5,317 nucleotides of DNA from Candidatus Pelagibacter sp. (lineage in GTDB: Bacteria > Pseudomonadota > Alphaproteobacteria > Pelagibacterales > Pelagibacteraceae), in assembly GCA_013204495.1 (NCBI GenBank), contig JABMNQ010000171.1:1-5317 (forward strand). The letters run 5' to 3'. The notes under the pieces are model-generated. The model did no database searches and was not told where the DNA came from. It saw only the letters and a list, made by a program, of their open reading frames with translations. Of this stretch, positions 5,089 through 5,317 are shown one piece after another (position 1 is the first letter of the stretch; each line of letters begins with the position of its first letter). Both the position numbers and the translations under genes were made by a program.

Positions 5089-5317
5089 ATGAAAAAACTT
5101 TTTGCATTCGTAATGGTTGGATCAAACGATCTTAATAAATCTGGTAAATTCTATGATGCAGTTGCTATTTATCTTGGAATTATAAAAGTAAAAACTACAG
5201 ACAAATATATTTCTTATGCTCAAATAAATACCCCTGAACAAATAGAGTTTTATGTAACAAAGCCCCATAATAAAGAAGCAGCTAATTATGGTAATGGCAC
5301 AATGATTTCATTTATGG
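5089..5317 (+). CDS. VOC (glyoxalase/bleomycin-resistance fold) family protein, 3' end outside window
   Basis: The frame is open from the ATG at 5089 to the window end (76 complete codons). An in-frame TAA at 5068-5070 and the Shine-Dalgarno-like AGGTAG fix the start. The N terminus follows the VOC module: strand FVMVGSNDL, helix SGKFYDAV, LGI turn, strand YISYAQI, then IEFYVTKPHNKEAANYGNGTMISF, a typical end of the first beta-alpha-beta-beta-beta unit in small glyoxalase-like proteins. The usual metal-ligand histidine in the first strand (commonly 'SHVMVG') is Phe7 here. VOC proteins include lyases, dioxygenases, epimerases and drug-binding proteins, so no reaction can be given. It lies 67 bp after dddQ on the same strand and shares its 42-bp leader, which suggests common control. 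Confidence 0.82.
   Translation, partial: MKKLFAFVMVGSNDLNKSGKFYDAVAIYLGIIKVKTTDKYISYAQINTPEQIEFYVTKPHNKEAANYGNGTMISFM

Overview
The window is AT-rich (G+C looks to be near 30%), its genes are tightly packed and almost all on the + strand. With a Tat-exported polyamine-type binding protein and a DddQ-type DMSP lyase cupin, this suggests a streamlined marine alphaproteobacterium such as SAR11/Pelagibacterales or a similar AT-rich lineage. That is inference from composition and gene content; there is no rRNA or other marker gene here.

Positions 1-3227 hold an ABC importer operon of the spermidine/putrescine (Pot) type. It contains the C-terminal part of the ATPase (potA, running in from the left edge), a Tat-signal solute-binding protein (potD-like) and two permeases (potB, potC). 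A short-chain dehydrogenase/reductase (SDR) gene follows, its ATG overlapping the potC stop by 4 bp. A single in-frame TAA at codon 60 interrupts it, and the usual NNAG motif is altered, so it is annotated as a pseudogene. A weak hairpin plus T-run (3995-4038) probably closes this operon.

Positions 3989-4454 form a poorly coding gap. It carries one doubtful short ORF (4062-4307), a small GC-richer patch (about 4321-4380) and, at its right end, a 42-bp element.

Positions 4410-5317 hold two genes, each preceded by a copy of that 42-bp element (36/42 identical, no indels): a DddQ-family cupin with all the expected metal and active-site residues, and a VOC/glyoxalase-fold gene running off the right edge. 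In both copies the element ends 2-3 bp before the ATG and contains the only Shine-Dalgarno-like sequence. In both, that sequence can be drawn paired in a hairpin with a nearly constant loop. This shared leader is the least explained structure in the window.

Functionally, the Pot-type importer brings a small cationic or zwitterionic compound into the cell. The cupin probably cleaves DMSP to DMS and acrylate. The VOC protein has no assigned reaction. Whether the transporter and the lyase are linked in function is not shown by the sequence.
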